Assembly (NCBI RefSeq): GCF_004364805.1 | Contig: NZ_SOAP01000001.1 | Location: forward strand, 1,674,001-1,738,000 | DNA length: 64,000 bases | Origin: Pelagimonas phthalicica | Lineage (GTDB): Bacteria > Pseudomonadota > Alphaproteobacteria > Rhodobacterales > Rhodobacteraceae | Reading direction: 5' to 3' | Part shown: positions 17,709 through 26,205 of the stretch, in pieces | Layout of the letters: each line of letters begins with the position of its first letter | Position numbering within the stretch: position 1 is the first letter of the stretch | Translations under genes and position numbers: made by a program | Notes under the pieces: generated by a model | The model's input: only the letters and a program-made list of their open reading frames with translations | Databases searched by the model: none | What the model was told of the DNA's origin: nothing

Positions 17709-17722
17709 GCGGGGGATTTAGT

Positions 17723-19189
17723 ATGTCACGAACCGTTCTGCTTTGGGGATTATGGGCGCTGCTGACCGGCTTGGGCGCCAGCGCGGTCTTTGCGGCGCTC
17801 TATATCAATGGCGACCGATCAGTCCTGTTGCCCGGCCAAACCGCCGGGGCGCATCACCAATTGGAAATCGCCTGCGAAACCTGCCACACGGCCGAACCCT
17901 TTGCCTCGCAGGCCAAGGTGCAAAAGAAACTGAACAAGACCTGTGTCACCTGCCACAAAGACGAATTGAAGGCCGGGGATGACAGCCATCCAAAGAAAAA
18001 GTTCACCAACCCGCGCATGGCCGCCTATTGGGAAGAGGTTGATGGCCGGTTCTGCACCACCTGCCATGCTGAGCATGTGCCCGAGCAGACCCAGCCGATG
18101 ATGGTCACCTTGCAGGGTGATTTCTGTGTGTCCTGTCATTCCAAAGGGGATCAGGATGTGCGCAAGAACCGGGAAAGCCATGCAGGTCTGGGTTTTGACA
18201 CCTGCGCCTCTGCCGGGTGCCACAACTACCATGACAACCGCGCGCTCTATGAGGATTTCCTTGTCAAGCATTCCGGCAAAGATTGGCTGGCCGCCCATCC
18301 GGTGGTCGAGGCTGCCGCTCTGCCAACCGCCGCCAAGCCCGTAGATCAGCAAGAGATCGCGACCTATCTTGCGGCGATTGAGGCTCCGGCAGCGGACGAC
18401 GCAATCAATCACGACTGGGCCGGTTCTGCCCATGCGGTGGCCAATGTCACTTGCAACAGCTGCCATGCCGCCGAAGACACCGCCTGGACCGATCATCCGG
18501 ATCAGGGGGTTTGCGCCGATTGCCACAAAAGCGCGGCCAAAAGCTTTTCCCTCGGGCGGCACGGGATGCGCGGGCATTCCAAGATCTCAAAGCCACGCGA
18601 TGTTGAAAAACGCTTGAAAAAACTGGGTCTGCCGGACGCGCCAGAATTCCTGGTTTCGGCCATCGAAACCTACTTGGCCGACCCAAGCCAGCCTGAGGTG
18701 ATGACGGTGCAAGAGGCGCGGGTCGACCTGAAGGCCGAGGCACATGGCGAGGGCATGACCTGCAATTCCTGCCACCTGCCCCATCGCGAAGAGCCCGATC
18801 ACAGCGCCGTCACCGCCTGCCTGACCTGCCACAACGATGATCACAGTTTGTCTTATCTGGACAGCCCACACCACAATCTGTGGCAGGCCGAACTGACGGG
18901 CAATGCTGTGCCGGGCAGCGGCGTGACCTGCGCCACCTGCCATATGCCGCAAAGCGAAAAGAAAGGTCTGGCTGTGACCAATCACAACCAGAACGACAAC
19001 CTACGCCCAAATGAAAAGATGATCCGGTCGGTCTGTCTGACCTGTCACAGTCTGGAATTTGCCATTGATGCCCTTGCCGATCCGGCCCTGGTTTCCAGCA
19101 ATTTCTCCGGGCAACCAACACGCCACATCGAAAGCATCGATTGGGCGCTGAAACGCGTGGAACCATCTGAACAAGGCGCCAACCAATGA
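17723..19189 (+). CDS. Multiheme cytochrome c, 11 heme sites
   Basis: 488 residues with one N-terminal membrane helix (TVLLWGLWALLTGLGASAVF) acting as signal-anchor, so the bulk is periplasmic. I count ten CxxCH sites (CETCH, CVTCH, CTTCH, CVSCH, CNSCH, CADCH, CNSCH, CLTCH, CATCH, CLTCH) and one wider CASAGCH (C161-H167), a CX4CH site of the kind known from cytochromes c3. No catalytic lysine-type CxxCK site is seen, which argues for electron transfer rather than nitrite reduction. Starts 14 bases after the reductase gene. Likely the periplasmic electron carrier fed by the membrane heme domain of that protein (inference). Confidence 0.88.
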   Translation: MSRTVLLWGLWALLTGLGASAVFAALYINGDRSVLLPGQTAGAHHQLEIACETCHTAEPFASQAKVQKKLNKTCVTCHKDELKAGDDSHPKKKFTNPRMAAYWEEVDGRFCTTCHAEHVPEQTQPMMVTLQGDFCVSCHSKGDQDVRKNRESHAGLGFDTCASAGCHNYHDNRALYEDFLVKHSGKDWLAAHPVVEAAALPTAAKPVDQQEIATYLAAIEAPAADDAINHDWAGSAHAVANVTCNSCHAAEDTAWTDHPDQGVCADCHKSAAKSFSLGRHGMRGHSKISKPRDVEKRLKKLGLPDAPEFLVSAIETYLADPSQPEVMTVQEARVDLKAEAHGEGMTCNSCHLPHREEPDHSAVTACLTCHNDDHSLSYLDSPHHNLWQAELTGNAVPGSGVTCATCHMPQSEKKGLAVTNHNQNDNLRPNEKMIRSVCLTCHSLEFAIDALADPALVSSNFSGQPTRHIESIDWALKRVEPSEQGANQ

Positions 19190-19240
19190 CCAGACGGCCC
19201 CACGCATCCTGCCACTCATAACGCAACAGGAGACCCAGTT

Positions 19241-19810
19241 ATGACCAGCTACGCCAAGAAAATCAAAGCCGCAGTTCTATGTGGTGCCATGGCCGTGGGC
19301 GGCACATCCGCCAGCGCGGAAATGGAATACCAGGACGTTGCCGACCTTTTGCACCTCGTGATGTCCTCGGACCGCACGGTTTACACCCGCATGATCGTCA
19401 ACCGCCTCGCGGTAAAGGAAAAGGTGATCACCGCCTCCGAGCACTTTGAGGATGACAAAGCGCTGGTTCTGCCCGCTCAGATGTTCCGCTTTGGTGCCGA
19501 GATGGTGGCCGAGGAAACCGACGCGTTTTCCTATTCGCTGCTGTCGCTCTGGCCGATCAACAAGCAAAACGCACCCTCAACCGATCTTGAAAAAGAGGGA
19601 TTGGAATACCTGGCCGATAATCCAGGCGAAAATTTCTACGGCGAAGAAGAGCTGGGCGGCACAACCTATTTCACCGCTTTCTACCCGGATATCTCGGTCG
19701 CCGAGGCGTGCTCCTCTTGCCATAACGAGCACAAGGATTCCCCACGCACCGATTTTGAAGGTGGTGACGTGATGGGCGGTGTTGTCATTCGCATCCCGAT
19801 GGACGGCTGA
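19241..19810 (+). CDS. Tll0287-like (DUF3365) monoheme cytochrome
   Basis: 189 residues with a cleavable signal peptide (hydrophobic stretch AAVLCGAMAVGG ending at ASA-EM). The body has the DUF3365/Tll0287 pattern of a PAS-like heme protein, and the single CSSCH site (C157-H161) followed by NEHKDSPR and GDVMGGVVIRIP is diagnostic. Tll0287-type proteins bind heme c and have been proposed as gas or redox sensors. Good AGGAGA ribosome site. Its stop overlaps the next start (TGATG), so both are co-translated. Function in this operon unknown. Confidence 0.8.
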   Translation: MTSYAKKIKAAVLCGAMAVGGTSASAEMEYQDVADLLHLVMSSDRTVYTRMIVNRLAVKEKVITASEHFEDDKALVLPAQMFRFGAEMVAEETDAFSYSLLSLWPINKQNAPSTDLEKEGLEYLADNPGENFYGEEELGGTTYFTAFYPDISVAEACSSCHNEHKDSPRTDFEGGDVMGGVVIRIPMDG

Positions 19811-20268
19811 TGACACGGCGGCTGATTTTCGCAGGTCTTTTGTCCGCCAGTGGCGTTTTGGCCGCTGGCACGGCACAGGCTGAGCCGACCTTAGACGACG
19901 TTTTGTCGGCCAAGGGGCTTAGCGGATTTGTGACGCTCGACCGCCTTCCGATGCCCGACCACCCGGTTTTGCAAACCGGGCGGTTGGTTTGGGAGGATAC
20001 CTGCATGGGCTGTCACGGTGGCAACAAGGCCACCGGAGCCCCAAAAATCACCGCCACCAAGAAATGGCAGCCCCGCATCGCTAAGGGTCTGCCGACTTTG
20101 ATTGACCACGCCACAAACGGGTTTGTCGGCAAGACCTATGCCGAAATGCCCCCGCGTGGCGCCAACCCAGATCTCAGCGATTCAGACGTTGCTGCGGCCG
20201 TGACCTTTATGGTTTGGGCCAGCGGCGGTGCGGATCAGGTGCTGGGATTTCTAGCCAAGAAGGAATGA
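19810..20268 (+). CDS. Small monoheme c-type cytochrome
   Basis: 152 residues with a signal peptide (RRLIFAGLLSASGVLAAGTAQA, cleaved before EPTLDD). One CMGCH heme site is at 65-69; the likely axial methionine is in AEMPPRGANPDLSD, and AAVTFMVWASGG is the usual class I C-terminal helix, similar to cytochrome c5. Periplasmic electron shuttle. Starts at the last base of the DUF3365 stop codon and ends six bases before the globin, so it belongs to the same operon as the 11-heme protein. Confidence 0.85.
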   Translation: MTRRLIFAGLLSASGVLAAGTAQAEPTLDDVLSAKGLSGFVTLDRLPMPDHPVLQTGRLVWEDTCMGCHGGNKATGAPKITATKKWQPRIAKGLPTLIDHATNGFVGKTYAEMPPRGANPDLSDSDVAAAVTFMVWASGGADQVLGFLAKKE

Positions 20269-20273
20269 CAGAC

Positions 20274-20693
20274 ATGACACCCGAACAAATTAGCCTCGTT
20301 CAGGACAGCTTTAAAAAGGTTGCGCCGATTGCCGGCCCGGCAGCGGATATTTTCTATGACAAACTGTTTGAGATTGCGCCACAGGTGCGTTCGCTCTTTC
20401 CCGATGACATGAGTGATCAAAAGAAAAAGCTGATGCAGATGATCGGTGTGGCCGTGAACGGGTTGACCAATCTCGACGCCATCCTGCCTGCGGTTCAGGA
20501 TCTGGGCCGTCGCCACAATGATTATGACGTCACGCCCGAGCATTATGACTATGTCGGCGAGGCGCTGATCTTTGCGCTTGGCAAAGGTCTGGGCGATGAT
20601 TTCACCGATGAGGTCAAAGCGGCCTGGGTTGAAACCTACACGACTTTGGCAAGCGTGATGATCGCGGCCCAGAAAGACGCGGTTGCGGCCTAA
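20274..20693 (+). CDS. Single-domain globin (bacterial hemoglobin)
   Basis: 139 residues, all globin fold, without the FAD/NAD domains of flavohemoglobin. The N-terminus TPEQISLVQDSFKKVAPIAG, the LFEIAPQVRSLFP segment (B/C region) and the proximal histidine region LGRRHNDYDVTPEHYDYVGE resemble Vitreoscilla-type globins. It binds oxygen or nitric oxide and needs an external reductase, which the FAD protein at the head of this operon might supply. Start ATG 20274 has AAGGA nine bases upstream, overlapping the previous stop. A strong terminator follows. Cytoplasmic, in contrast to the c-type cytochromes. Confidence 0.88.
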   Translation: MTPEQISLVQDSFKKVAPIAGPAADIFYDKLFEIAPQVRSLFPDDMSDQKKKLMQMIGVAVNGLTNLDAILPAVQDLGRRHNDYDVTPEHYDYVGEALIFALGKGLGDDFTDEVKAAWVETYTTLASVMIAAQKDAVAA

Positions 20694-20719
20694 TATCTGG
20701 ACAACTTAACCAGTGCGAA

Positions 20720-20755
20720 AAAGAGCCTTTGCGTGATCAAAGGCTCTTTCTTTTT
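20720..20755 (+). terminator. Intrinsic terminator of the redox operon
   Basis: AAAGAGCCTTTG (20720-20731) pairs perfectly with CAAAGGCTCTTT (20738-20749) around a six-base loop and is followed by CTTTTT. Confidence 0.93.
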
Positions 20756-21000
20756 GACGGGAATTCAGCACGTCGATTCTCGTTTTGCGAAAGTGGCGCG
20801 AAGGGATTGTTCACACCCCTGTGGAAAACTCTTTATTTTGTTGCTCAAAAGCCCCAGAACGGGTGAATTGGAGATACTGTAATTTGTGTGTCTCGTCGAA
20901 GCTTTGGATAGGTTGTAGAGATAAGGCACAATTTCTTGTGGCCATTTTTATCTGCCTGTTTTGGCTATTGAGATCGCTTTTTTGGGGGAGCATAGGCACC
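20756..21000. other. Upstream region of the polysaccharide export gene
   Basis: An in-frame open extension of the export gene crosses this region, but it lacks a ribosome site and conserved sequence and I treat it as untranslated. The stretch is AT-richer than its surroundings, as expected for a promoter region. I could not pick a convincing -35/-10 pair. Confidence 0.4.
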
Positions 21001-22419
21001 ATGGAAACCGCTCTGCGTTCAACGAAATCCCTGCGTGATCTTATCCGCACGCCGCTTTCCCTGGCCCGGTTTGGTGTTCTTGCGACAACCCTTGCCCTAT
21101 CTGGCTGCGGCATCAGCTATCAAAGTCCCGATGTGCGCGAGCGCGAAGATGGTACGCCAGTTGTCGTCGTGCCGATGACCGCACAGGAAGTGTCGCGCGC
21201 AAATGCGTCTGATTATACGCCACGCGCCCTGCCCGCCGTGTTTTATGCCACAACTGGTGGTGGCAGCGCTGTGACCGGAGCGGGTGCCCTGCCCGCGACC
21301 CCCTATTTGCCATCCGAAACACCGGGCAGCCTTGATTTCCGGCCCCTGCCCGATGTGCAGCCCGAAGCCTATCGGATTGGCGTCGGCGATGTGCTTTTGC
21401 TGGCGACCAAAAGCGGTGGATCGACCATTGAACAACTCTCGGGCCTGTTGGCGGCGCAAAACCAGCGCCAAGGCTATACCGTGCGCGATGATGGCTCGAT
21501 CGCCATCCCGGAAATCGGGCCGGTACAACTGTCTGGTCTGACCGTTCAAGAGGCCGAAGACCGCCTGTTCCAGGTGCTGGTCGAAAACCAGATCGACCCG
21601 TCCTTTAGCCTTGAGGTGGCCGAGTTCCATTCCAAGAAAGTCGCCATTGGTGGTGCGGTCAAAAAGCCCAGCGTTGTGCCGATCACGCTGAACAAGCTGA
21701 CGCTTGGCCAGGCGTTGACCACTGCCGGTGACATTGCAGTGCGCGACCGTGAATTCGCCTCGATCCGCGTCTATCGCGAAGGGACGCTGTATCAGATCCC
21801 GCTCAAGATCTACCTTGATCGTCAGGATCTCCAGAACAAGGTTCTCCTGAATGGCGACGCGGTCTATGTCGATACCAGCTATGATCTGGATCGCGCCATG
21901 GAGTTTTACCAGGCCAAGATCGATGTGATTGCCTTGCGCACCACCGCCCGCACAACGGCGCTGCAATCCATGCAAGCCGAGATCGGTTTGCAACGCTCGG
22001 CATTGGATGAACGACGCAACCTGTTTGAGCTGCGTCAGAAGCTAGGTGCAGAAGAGCGCGATTATGTCTATCTGACCGGTGAAGTTGAAAACCAGAACCG
22101 CGTGGCCCTGCCCTATCAGCAACAGGCAACGCTGGCCGATATCCTGTATTCCGAGGGTGGGTTCGACAACACAACCGGCGACCCGACACAGATTTACGTG
22201 CTGCGCGCCGACACGCGGGCCGAAAGCATCGGGTCAATCACCGCCTATCATCTGAACGTCAAAAATGCAGCGGATACGCTGATTGCCACCCGCTTTGAGA
22301 TGCGTCCGAATGACGTAATCTTTATCGAAGAGCAGGCAATCACCAAATGGGGCCGTGCACTGCAACAGATGTTCCCATCCCTGCTAAGCGCGACATCCGC
22401 GGCAACCGGCGGCGGCTGA
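21001..22419 (+). CDS. Polysaccharide export outer-membrane lipoprotein (Wza-like)
   Basis: 472 residues from ATG 21001, which has GGGGGAG upstream. The N-terminus is a long lipoprotein signal ending in the lipobox LSGC (about residues 35-38), so it is anchored by lipid. The Poly_export domain starts near PEAYRIGVGDVLLLATKSGG, then come an SLBB segment (KVAIGGAVKKPSVVPITLNK), a long helical stretch (about 310-350) and a second SLBB-type segment (YVYLTGEVENQNRVALPYQQ). This is the octameric Wza/OtnA export channel design for capsule or exopolysaccharide. No glycosyltransferase or Wzc neighbour is in the window, so it stands alone. Confidence 0.88.
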   Translation: METALRSTKSLRDLIRTPLSLARFGVLATTLALSGCGISYQSPDVREREDGTPVVVVPMTAQEVSRANASDYTPRALPAVFYATTGGGSAVTGAGALPATPYLPSETPGSLDFRPLPDVQPEAYRIGVGDVLLLATKSGGSTIEQLSGLLAAQNQRQGYTVRDDGSIAIPEIGPVQLSGLTVQEAEDRLFQVLVENQIDPSFSLEVAEFHSKKVAIGGAVKKPSVVPITLNKLTLGQALTTAGDIAVRDREFASIRVYREGTLYQIPLKIYLDRQDLQNKVLLNGDAVYVDTSYDLDRAMEFYQAKIDVIALRTTARTTALQSMQAEIGLQRSALDERRNLFELRQKLGAEERDYVYLTGEVENQNRVALPYQQQATLADILYSEGGFDNTTGDPTQIYVLRADTRAESIGSITAYHLNVKNAADTLIATRFEMRPNDVIFIEEQAITKWGRALQQMFPSLLSATSAATGGG

Positions 22420-22431
22420 TCGGGTCAGCCG

Positions 22432-23187
22432 TCAGGTTGTCACAAAACTGACTTTGCCGGTTTCGACCAGCGCGGCGGTCAAATGGCCGGTGGCATAGGC
22501 CCCGGTATCAATGGAAATGCGCCCATCCTTGGCCTGCGTCTTGTCGACAATCGTGTGGCCATGCACGATCCATTGCCCGTCGCTGCGCTGTTTCTTGTCA
22601 AACTCCGCATGGCCCCAAAGCAAGGTTGACCTGTCTTGCGTAGCGACCGGAAGATCCGGGTCCGCCCCCGCATGCACCACATGAACATTGCCGCTTTGCC
22701 AATGACTGGGCAGCTTGCGCAGCCAGGCGAGAAGATCGTCCCCCATGGCGTCAGCAACCCGGCTGCGCAGGTCGAGCCACTCTTTGTCCGCTGCGTCGGC
22801 ACCCGGCAAGCCTGTGATGGAAAAGCTCGCCAATGTCTGCAGCCCGCCATAGCGCAGCCAACGCGCGCCATGGGTCTTTGGTTCTTCGAAAAAGCGCAGC
22901 ATCATATGTTCATGATTACCCATCAGGCAGGTCATGAACTCCGGCGCGCCTGTCTGCATCTCGTATAGCCTGCGCAAAACCGCCGCTGATTCCTCGCCCC
23001 GGTCGATGTAATCGCCCACACAAACCAAGACCGCCGAGGGGTGCGCAGCCTCTTGCAGCTGGCCGATCAGCTTTTGCAGCAAGCCGTCACAGCCATGGAT
23101 GTCACCAATGGCATAAAAAGGCACCTCTGGGGCCAGAGGGGCTGCAAATCCTTGCGGCGCTGCCTTGCGTTTCTTGAAAAACATCAT
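22432..23187 (-). CDS. Calcineurin-like serine/threonine-type metallophosphatase
   Basis: 251 residues. The five metal blocks of the PPP/ApaH-like family are present: IGDIHGC, VGDYIDRGEES, MGNHEHM, VHAGADP and VHGHTIV. The size and the GDIHGC/GDYIDRG pair resemble bacterial PrpA/lambda-phosphatase proteins, which act on phosphoproteins or dinucleotide polyphosphates; which of these is unknown. The start is one of two consecutive ATG codons (23187 or 23184). It converges on the export gene with a 12-base gap. Confidence 0.85.
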   Translation of the reverse strand: MMFFKKRKAAPQGFAAPLAPEVPFYAIGDIHGCDGLLQKLIGQLQEAAHPSAVLVCVGDYIDRGEESAAVLRRLYEMQTGAPEFMTCLMGNHEHMMLRFFEEPKTHGARWLRYGGLQTLASFSITGLPGADAADKEWLDLRSRVADAMGDDLLAWLRKLPSHWQSGNVHVVHAGADPDLPVATQDRSTLLWGHAEFDKKQRSDGQWIVHGHTIVDKTQAKDGRISIDTGAYATGHLTAALVETGKVSFVTT

Positions 23188-23241
23188 GCGCCTTATCTAG
23201 GGGTCGGAACTAACATCGCCAAGGAGATAACCGCTGACTGG

Positions 23242-23847
23242 TTACCCATGACCGTTCAGCAACGTGACGCCTGCTTGGGTCATTCCACTTTGCGCTGCCG
23301 CCAGTGAGCCGTCGAGATCAATGGCGCGACACAGATCCATGCGCACATTGGTTTTGAAACCCAATCGCGCTGCATCCACGGCCGAGAAATTCACGCAGAA
23401 ATCGGTGGCGAGACCAACCAAAGTCAGCTCGGAGATGCCACGGCTGCGCAGATACCCATCGAGCCCGGTTGGCGTGCTCTGGTCATTCTCAAAAAACGCG
23501 GAATAGCTGTCGATTTCGGGGCGAAACCCTTTGCGGATGATCAGATCAGCGCGATCCACATCCAGCCCCGCATGAAAGGCCGCTCCGTCGTTGCCCTGCA
23601 CGCAATGATCTGGCCAAAGCACCTGCGGACCATAAGGCATCTCGATCACTTCATAAGGGGATTTACCGTCATGGCTGGTCGCAAAGGAGCTATGGCCAGA
23701 CGGATGCCAATCCTGGGTCAGGACAACCGCGTCGAATTTGGACATGAGGGCGTTGATCGGCGCGACGATCTCATCCCCGCCGGGAACCGCCAATGCCCCG
23801 CCCGGGCAGAAATCGTTCTGAACATCAATCACAATCCACGCGTGCAT
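23242..23847 (-). CDS. pncA: Nicotinamidase
   Basis: 201 residues of the isochorismatase-like fold. The catalytic triad is Asp8 (VIDVQNDF), Lys106 (IIRKGFRPEIDSYSAF) and Cys151 (GLATDFCVNFSA); the metal site is D46, H48 and H52 in TQDWHPSGHSS. It deamidates nicotinamide to nicotinate for NAD salvage. AAGGAG sits eight bases before the ATG at 23847. The KGFRPEIDSYSAF block is specific to PncA rather than other family members. Confidence 0.93.
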   Translation of the reverse strand: MHAWIVIDVQNDFCPGGALAVPGGDEIVAPINALMSKFDAVVLTQDWHPSGHSSFATSHDGKSPYEVIEMPYGPQVLWPDHCVQGNDGAAFHAGLDVDRADLIIRKGFRPEIDSYSAFFENDQSTPTGLDGYLRSRGISELTLVGLATDFCVNFSAVDAARLGFKTNVRMDLCRAIDLDGSLAAAQSGMTQAGVTLLNGHG

Positions 23848-23950
23848 AGGCTTTGCTCCTTTGAACTTGGCCTGACCCTAAACCCTGTTTTTTGGAATTG
23901 CCACGCCCTTGGCGGGCGGCTATGTGCTCGGGCCTTGCAAGGGGGCAAAG

Positions 23951-25168
23951 ATGGCGACACTCGGGCTGGATTTTGGGACGTCAAACACAGGGGCCGCGGT
24001 GATGGCCGCCGGGCAACCTTTTGCGATTCCGCTGGAGCCGGGGGCGCAAACGCTACCGACAGCGGTGTTCATCGATTTTGGCGACCGCAAATTCGTTTAC
24101 GGCAGCGCCGCCGCGCGCGCGATGATGGACGGGGCCGAAGGGCGGTTTATGCGCGCGCTCAAAAGCATCCTTGGCACACCGCTGGCCCGGGAACAGCGTC
24201 AATTCCTGAATGAACGGCTGAGCCTGATCGATATAATCGCCCGTTTCCTCGCCGAAATTCGCGCGCGCTCTGAGGCGTTCACCGGCATGTCGTTTGACAC
24301 TGCTCTGTCCGGTCGCCCGGTGCATTTCCACTCGGCCTCGGCTGAGCGCGACGCTCAGGCTGAGCTGGACCTGCGCGAGGCTTATGAGCTGGCTGGGTTC
24401 AGTGATGTCCGGTTCCTCCCGGAACCCGAAGCGGCGGCGCTGGCGGTTGCCGGGTCGGGGCGGATGCTGATCGTTGATATTGGCGGCGGCACCTCGGATT
24501 TCACACTTTGCGACCGCAAGAATGGCAAAACCCAAGTGCTGGCCAGCCGTGGCGTGCGCATAGGCGGCACGGATTTCGACCGGGTGCTGAGCCTGGACAA
24601 TGTCATGCCGCTGCTGGGTTACGGTGCGCAAATCGGTGCCGAGCTGGGCAACAAAACCCATAGCGCTCCCCGCGCCCTGTTCCATGATCTGGCCAGTTGG
24701 GAAAAGATCGCTTTTGTTTATGACCCGGCATTGTTGCGCGAGGTGCGCCGTTGGGAAAGGCTGGCCAAGCAGCCCGAGCTTTTCGAACGGCTTGGTGAAG
24801 TGCTTGAAGCGCATCTGGGCCATGACATCGCCTATGCGGTTGAAGCGGGCAAAATCGCTGCCAACGGAGCCGAAACCGGGGAAATCGACCTTGGCGTCGT
24901 CGAACGTGGGCTGACAGTCCCGTTGGAACAGAGCGTCATGACAACCGCGTTGAACGGGTTCGCCAGTCAGATCGGTGCGGCCGCTATGGACACCATCAAG
25001 GATGCCGGATGCAGCCCCGACAGCGTTGACATGGTGGTCTTTGTCGGCGGATCGAGCCTGATGGGCGTGGTGCGCGAAGAGTTGGCAAAATGCCTGCCCG
25101 AGGCGCGCCAGGAAATGAGCGAGGTCTTTACCGCCGTTGTGCATGGATTGGCCCATGCGGCAGGCTGA
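23951..25168 (+). CDS. Hsp70-family ATPase, YegD-like
   Basis: 405 residues from ATG 23951 (GGGGGC upstream); the longer frame has no site. Phosphate loop 1 LGLDFGTSNTGAAV, connect and phosphate 2 blocks MLIVDIGGGTSDFTL, and adenosine loop VVFVGGSSLMG show the actin-like Hsp70 ATPase. Length matches E. coli YegD, which lacks the substrate-binding and lid domains of DnaK, so client binding is uncertain. It is not next to dnaJ or grpE. Confidence 0.85.
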   Translation: MATLGLDFGTSNTGAAVMAAGQPFAIPLEPGAQTLPTAVFIDFGDRKFVYGSAAARAMMDGAEGRFMRALKSILGTPLAREQRQFLNERLSLIDIIARFLAEIRARSEAFTGMSFDTALSGRPVHFHSASAERDAQAELDLREAYELAGFSDVRFLPEPEAAALAVAGSGRMLIVDIGGGTSDFTLCDRKNGKTQVLASRGVRIGGTDFDRVLSLDNVMPLLGYGAQIGAELGNKTHSAPRALFHDLASWEKIAFVYDPALLREVRRWERLAKQPELFERLGEVLEAHLGHDIAYAVEAGKIAANGAETGEIDLGVVERGLTVPLEQSVMTTALNGFASQIGAAAMDTIKDAGCSPDSVDMVVFVGGSSLMGVVREELAKCLPEARQEMSEVFTAVVHGLAHAAG

Positions 25169-25206
25169 GGCTTGCCCAGAGGCGCACAAATGCGTATCGA
25201 CGCGGC

Positions 25207-26136
25207 ATGTTTACAGTCTGCGCGCTCTATCACTTCACCCGCTTTGACACCCCGGCGGATCTGCAACATCCATTGCAGGACCTGTGCCGTGATCAAAAGA
25301 TCACCGGCACGCTTTTGCTGGCCCAGGAAGGGATCAACGGTACGGTTGCCGGCAGCGCAGCCGGCATCGACGCCTTGCTGGCCCATATCCGCGCCCTGCC
25401 AGGATGTGACACGCTGGAATGGAAGCTGTCGACCGCCCAAGAACGCCCCTTTGCCCGGATGAAAGTGCGCCTCAAGCGCGAGATCGTGACCATGGGCCAG
25501 GAAAATGTCGATCCGCGCGCGCAGGTCGGTCATTATGTCGAGCCCGAGGATTGGAACGAGTTGATCCGCAGTCCAGATGTGGCGGTGATCGACACGCGCA
25601 ACGATTACGAGGTCGCCATCGGCACGTTTGAAGGCGCTGTTGACCCGGAAACCGCCAGTTTCCGCGATTTCCCCGCCTGGTGGGAGGCCAACAAGGACCG
25701 GTTCCATAACAAACGCGTGGCCATGTTCTGTACTGGTGGTATTCGCTGCGAAAAGTCGACCAATTGGCTTTTGCAGCAAGGGGTTGAGGATGTCTATCAC
25801 CTCAAAGGGGGCATCCTGAAATACCTCGAAGAGGTGCCCGAAGAGGACAGCACGTGGCAGGGCGACTGCTTTGTCTTTGACGGGCGTGTATCGGTTGGTC
25901 ACGGGCTTAAGGAAGGGCCGCACGAGCTGTGCCATGCCTGCCGCCGCCCGATTTTGCCCATCGACAAGAACCGCGCGGAATACGAACATGGCGTATCCTG
26001 TCATCAATGTATCGATGAGACCTCGGATACCGACAAAGCCCGCTTTCGCGAACGGCAAAAGCAGATCGCCCTCGCGGCCAAACGCGGCCAAACGCATCTG
26101 CACCAGGATGTCACAGATGAAGGCGCTGATGACTGA
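25207..26136 (+). CDS. trhO: tRNA uridine(34) hydroxylase (TrhO, UPF0176)
   Basis: 309 residues from ATG 25207. The N-terminal acylphosphatase-like part (ITGTLLLAQEGINGTVAGS) is followed by a rhodanese domain with the active cysteine in MFCTGGIRCEKS (Cys175), and a zinc-like C-terminal segment CHACRRPILP...VSCHQC. This is the TrhO architecture, which makes 5-hydroxyuridine at tRNA position 34 using oxygen. The preceding gene ends 38 bases upstream. The ribosome site is poor. Confidence 0.9.
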   Translation: MFTVCALYHFTRFDTPADLQHPLQDLCRDQKITGTLLLAQEGINGTVAGSAAGIDALLAHIRALPGCDTLEWKLSTAQERPFARMKVRLKREIVTMGQENVDPRAQVGHYVEPEDWNELIRSPDVAVIDTRNDYEVAIGTFEGAVDPETASFRDFPAWWEANKDRFHNKRVAMFCTGGIRCEKSTNWLLQQGVEDVYHLKGGILKYLEEVPEEDSTWQGDCFVFDGRVSVGHGLKEGPHELCHACRRPILPIDKNRAEYEHGVSCHQCIDETSDTDKARFRERQKQIALAAKRGQTHLHQDVTDEGADD

Positions 26137-26205
26137 AAGTTAGCGGTAACGCTGGCCCCATTGGCGATTGTTTGTTAGCCCGTTCTGGCATCAGGGAGGG
26201 GCGAG

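Noticed and set aside
17723-19189. Pentaheme or octaheme nitrite reductase
   Set aside because: No CxxCK-type catalytic heme site; 11 heme sites in an anchored protein fit electron transfer better.
20785-21000. In-frame N-terminal extension of the polysaccharide export protein
   Set aside because: It would place a second hydrophobic stretch before the lipoprotein signal and has no ribosome site; ATG 21001 gives a proper lipobox distance.
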